From assembly GCA_001897535.1 (NCBI GenBank), contig MKTC01000006.1:124001-188000 (forward strand): a stretch of 64,000 nt of DNA, written 5' to 3'. The notes under the pieces are model-generated. The model did not search any database and was not told the DNA's origin. It saw only the letters and a list, made by a program, of their open reading frames with translations. This document shows positions 63,228 through 64,000 of this stretch, piece after piece. A program made the translations under genes and the position numbers. The DNA is from Bacteroidetes bacterium 37-13 (GTDB taxonomy: Bacteria; Bacteroidota; Bacteroidia; Chitinophagales; LD1). Position 1 is the first letter of the stretch. Every line of letters starts with the position of its first letter.

Positions 63228-63647
63228 TTACAAAAAACTATCAAGCGCAAGCACATAACTTTCTAAACCAAAACCGGCAATTACACCTTTGCAAACAGCG
63301 GAAAGCAAAGAATGTTGTCTAAATTCTTCGCGTGCATAAATGTTAGAAATATGCACTTCCACCACAGGCGTTTTTACGGCTGCCACCGCATCGCGCAATG
63401 CTATTGAAGTATGTGTGTAACCTCCGGCATTCAGCAAAATTGCATTATAAGAAAAACCAACTTCCTGAATTTTGTTTATCAATTCACCTTCCACATTACT
63501 TTGGAAATAACTGAGCTGTATTTCTGCACCATAAATTTCCTTTAGCTCCGAGAAAAATTCTTCAAAGGAAATATTGCCATAAATATCAGTTTCGCGCTTG
63601 CCGAGCAAATTAAGATTGGGGCCGTTTATAATGATTATTTTTTTCAT
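63228..63647 (-). CDS. aroQ: Type II 3-dehydroquinate dehydratase
   Basis: 139 residues from the ATG at 63647 (the frame opens nine bases earlier). IIINGPNLNLLGKRETDIYG at the N-terminus, the catalytic loop, NAGGYTHTSIALRDAV and VHISNIYAREEFR are the full type II signature. It dehydrates 3-dehydroquinate in the shikimate pathway. Divergent from xerD; this aroQ/xerD arrangement is one I recall in many Bacteroidota genomes. Its stop is one base from the stop of the esterase gene. Confidence 0.95.
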   Translation of the reverse strand: MKKIIIINGPNLNLLGKRETDIYGNISFEEFFSELKEIYGAEIQLSYFQSNVEGELINKIQEVGFSYNAILLNAGGYTHTSIALRDAVAAVKTPVVEVHISNIYAREEFRQHSLLSAVCKGVIAGFGLESYVLALDSFL

Positions 63648-63717
63648 GCTATACAATACACATTTTTGTTGTGGCTTGCGAAACTATTTACTTTAACTAA
63701 AAAAAGAACTTTGAATT

Positions 63718-64000
63718 GTGAGTTGGCAGCATTTTATTAATGGATTTGAGTCGTTTTTAAAGTTGGAAAAATCACTTTCTGATAATTCTATTCAGGCTTA
63801 TTTAAGCGATGTAAAGAAATTGCAGAATTTCCTATCCACAAATGATAAGTTGCAATCGCCAAATGATGTTTCGCTCAATCAACTGCAAGATTTTTTAAAA
63901 AAACTAAATGAATTAGGCTTCGATGCACATTCACAAGCGCGAATAGTTTCGGGCTTGAGGACTTTTTGGAAGTATCTATTGCTTGAAAATATTACTCAAA
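63718..64000 (+). CDS. xerD: Tyrosine recombinase XerD/XerC-like, N-terminal part (partial)
   Basis: Starts at GTG 63718, the first start codon after an in-frame TGA (63712-63714), and runs open off the window end (94 codons). The visible part is a SAM-like core-binding domain: WQHFINGFESFLKLEKSLSD, NSIQAYLSDVKKLQNFL, LQDFLKKLNELGF, QARIVSGLRTFWKYLLLE, the usual opening of XerC/XerD. These enzymes resolve chromosome dimers at dif. The catalytic domain is beyond the window, so XerC versus XerD is set by the divergent aroQ neighbour and the family look, and remains a guess. Confidence 0.82.
   Translation, partial: MSWQHFINGFESFLKLEKSLSDNSIQAYLSDVKKLQNFLSTNDKLQSPNDVSLNQLQDFLKKLNELGFDAHSQARIVSGLRTFWKYLLLENITQ

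Noticed and set aside
63718-64000. Tyrosine recombinase as a sign of a mobile element
   Set aside because: The neighbour is aroQ, no att-like repeats or phage genes are seen, and the N-terminal domain is of the housekeeping XerC/D kind.

Overview
The window reads as a chromosomal segment of a free-living member of the Bacteroidota. The DNA is AT-rich. Several secreted proteins end in type IX secretion (T9SS) sorting domains, and one is a giant SprB-repeat protein with a CHU_C-type (type B) C-terminus. There are two TonB-dependent receptors with carboxypeptidase-regulatory-like N-termini, a type III glutamine synthetase end, and promoters of the Bacteroidota form (TTTG at -33, TAnnTTTG at -7). 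I cannot name a species. I see no prophage, IS element, CRISPR array or plasmid feature; the layout is ordinary housekeeping with accessory envelope and secreted genes between.

Layout. 1-5.9 kb: 3' end of glutamine synthetase III, an outer-membrane HhH/barrel protein, a nitrilase-family hydrolase, a T9SS-exported esterase-fold protein whose catalytic triad looks lost, and a DUF4349 lipoprotein. 6.0-11.5 kb: a 1630-residue lectin-PKD-SprB adhesin followed without a gap by pnuC. 11.5-17.8 kb: a carboxypeptidase-regulatory-like protein, a FAH-family enzyme, a barrel protein, an orphan membrane-fusion protein, glutamate dehydrogenase and a secreted unknown. 17.8-21.2 kb: serC-tatD-gatB operon on the minus strand. 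21.2-24.1 kb: an SGNH hydrolase membrane protein divergent from two membrane proteins, one sharing its membrane module. 24.1-30.4 kb: SurA-like foldase with a barrel protein, tRNA-Cys, an ECF-like sigma factor with a small membrane protein, an acidic unknown, thymidine kinase and a sterol-desaturase-family enzyme. 30.7-37.4 kb: GNAT, aspartate kinase, uvrB and an AsmA-like protein. 37.4-42.6 kb: sugar epimerase, long-chain acyl-CoA ligase, TrmN6-like methyltransferase, a tiny membrane protein and a TPR protein. 42.6-50.8 kb: two TonB-dependent receptors and a T9SS beta-helix-like protein. 50.9-64 kb: SpoT/Rel, an MFS transporter, ribosomal protein S1, a glycosyltransferase, M3 peptidase, AnmK, a PaaK-like ligase, a second (intact) T9SS esterase, AroQ and the start of XerD.

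How they fit together. Much of the accessory content concerns the cell envelope: T9SS cargo, outer-membrane barrels, a SurA-like foldase that could service them, an AsmA-like protein, and envelope sugar and lipid enzymes. The observations I consider most worth following are: (1) the two T9SS esterase paralogues, of which one has replacements at all three triad positions; (2) the divergent SGNH/membrane-protein locus sharing an ungapped AWE..WYS.VG...IKWHT module; (3) an exact-length higher-order duplication in the SprB adhesin; (4) three 11-bp-phased TTAACA-like repeats in front of the T9SS beta-helix/TonB receptor pair; and (5) a possible pseudoknot in the rpsA leader. All functional statements are by family recognition from reading; no database search was run.
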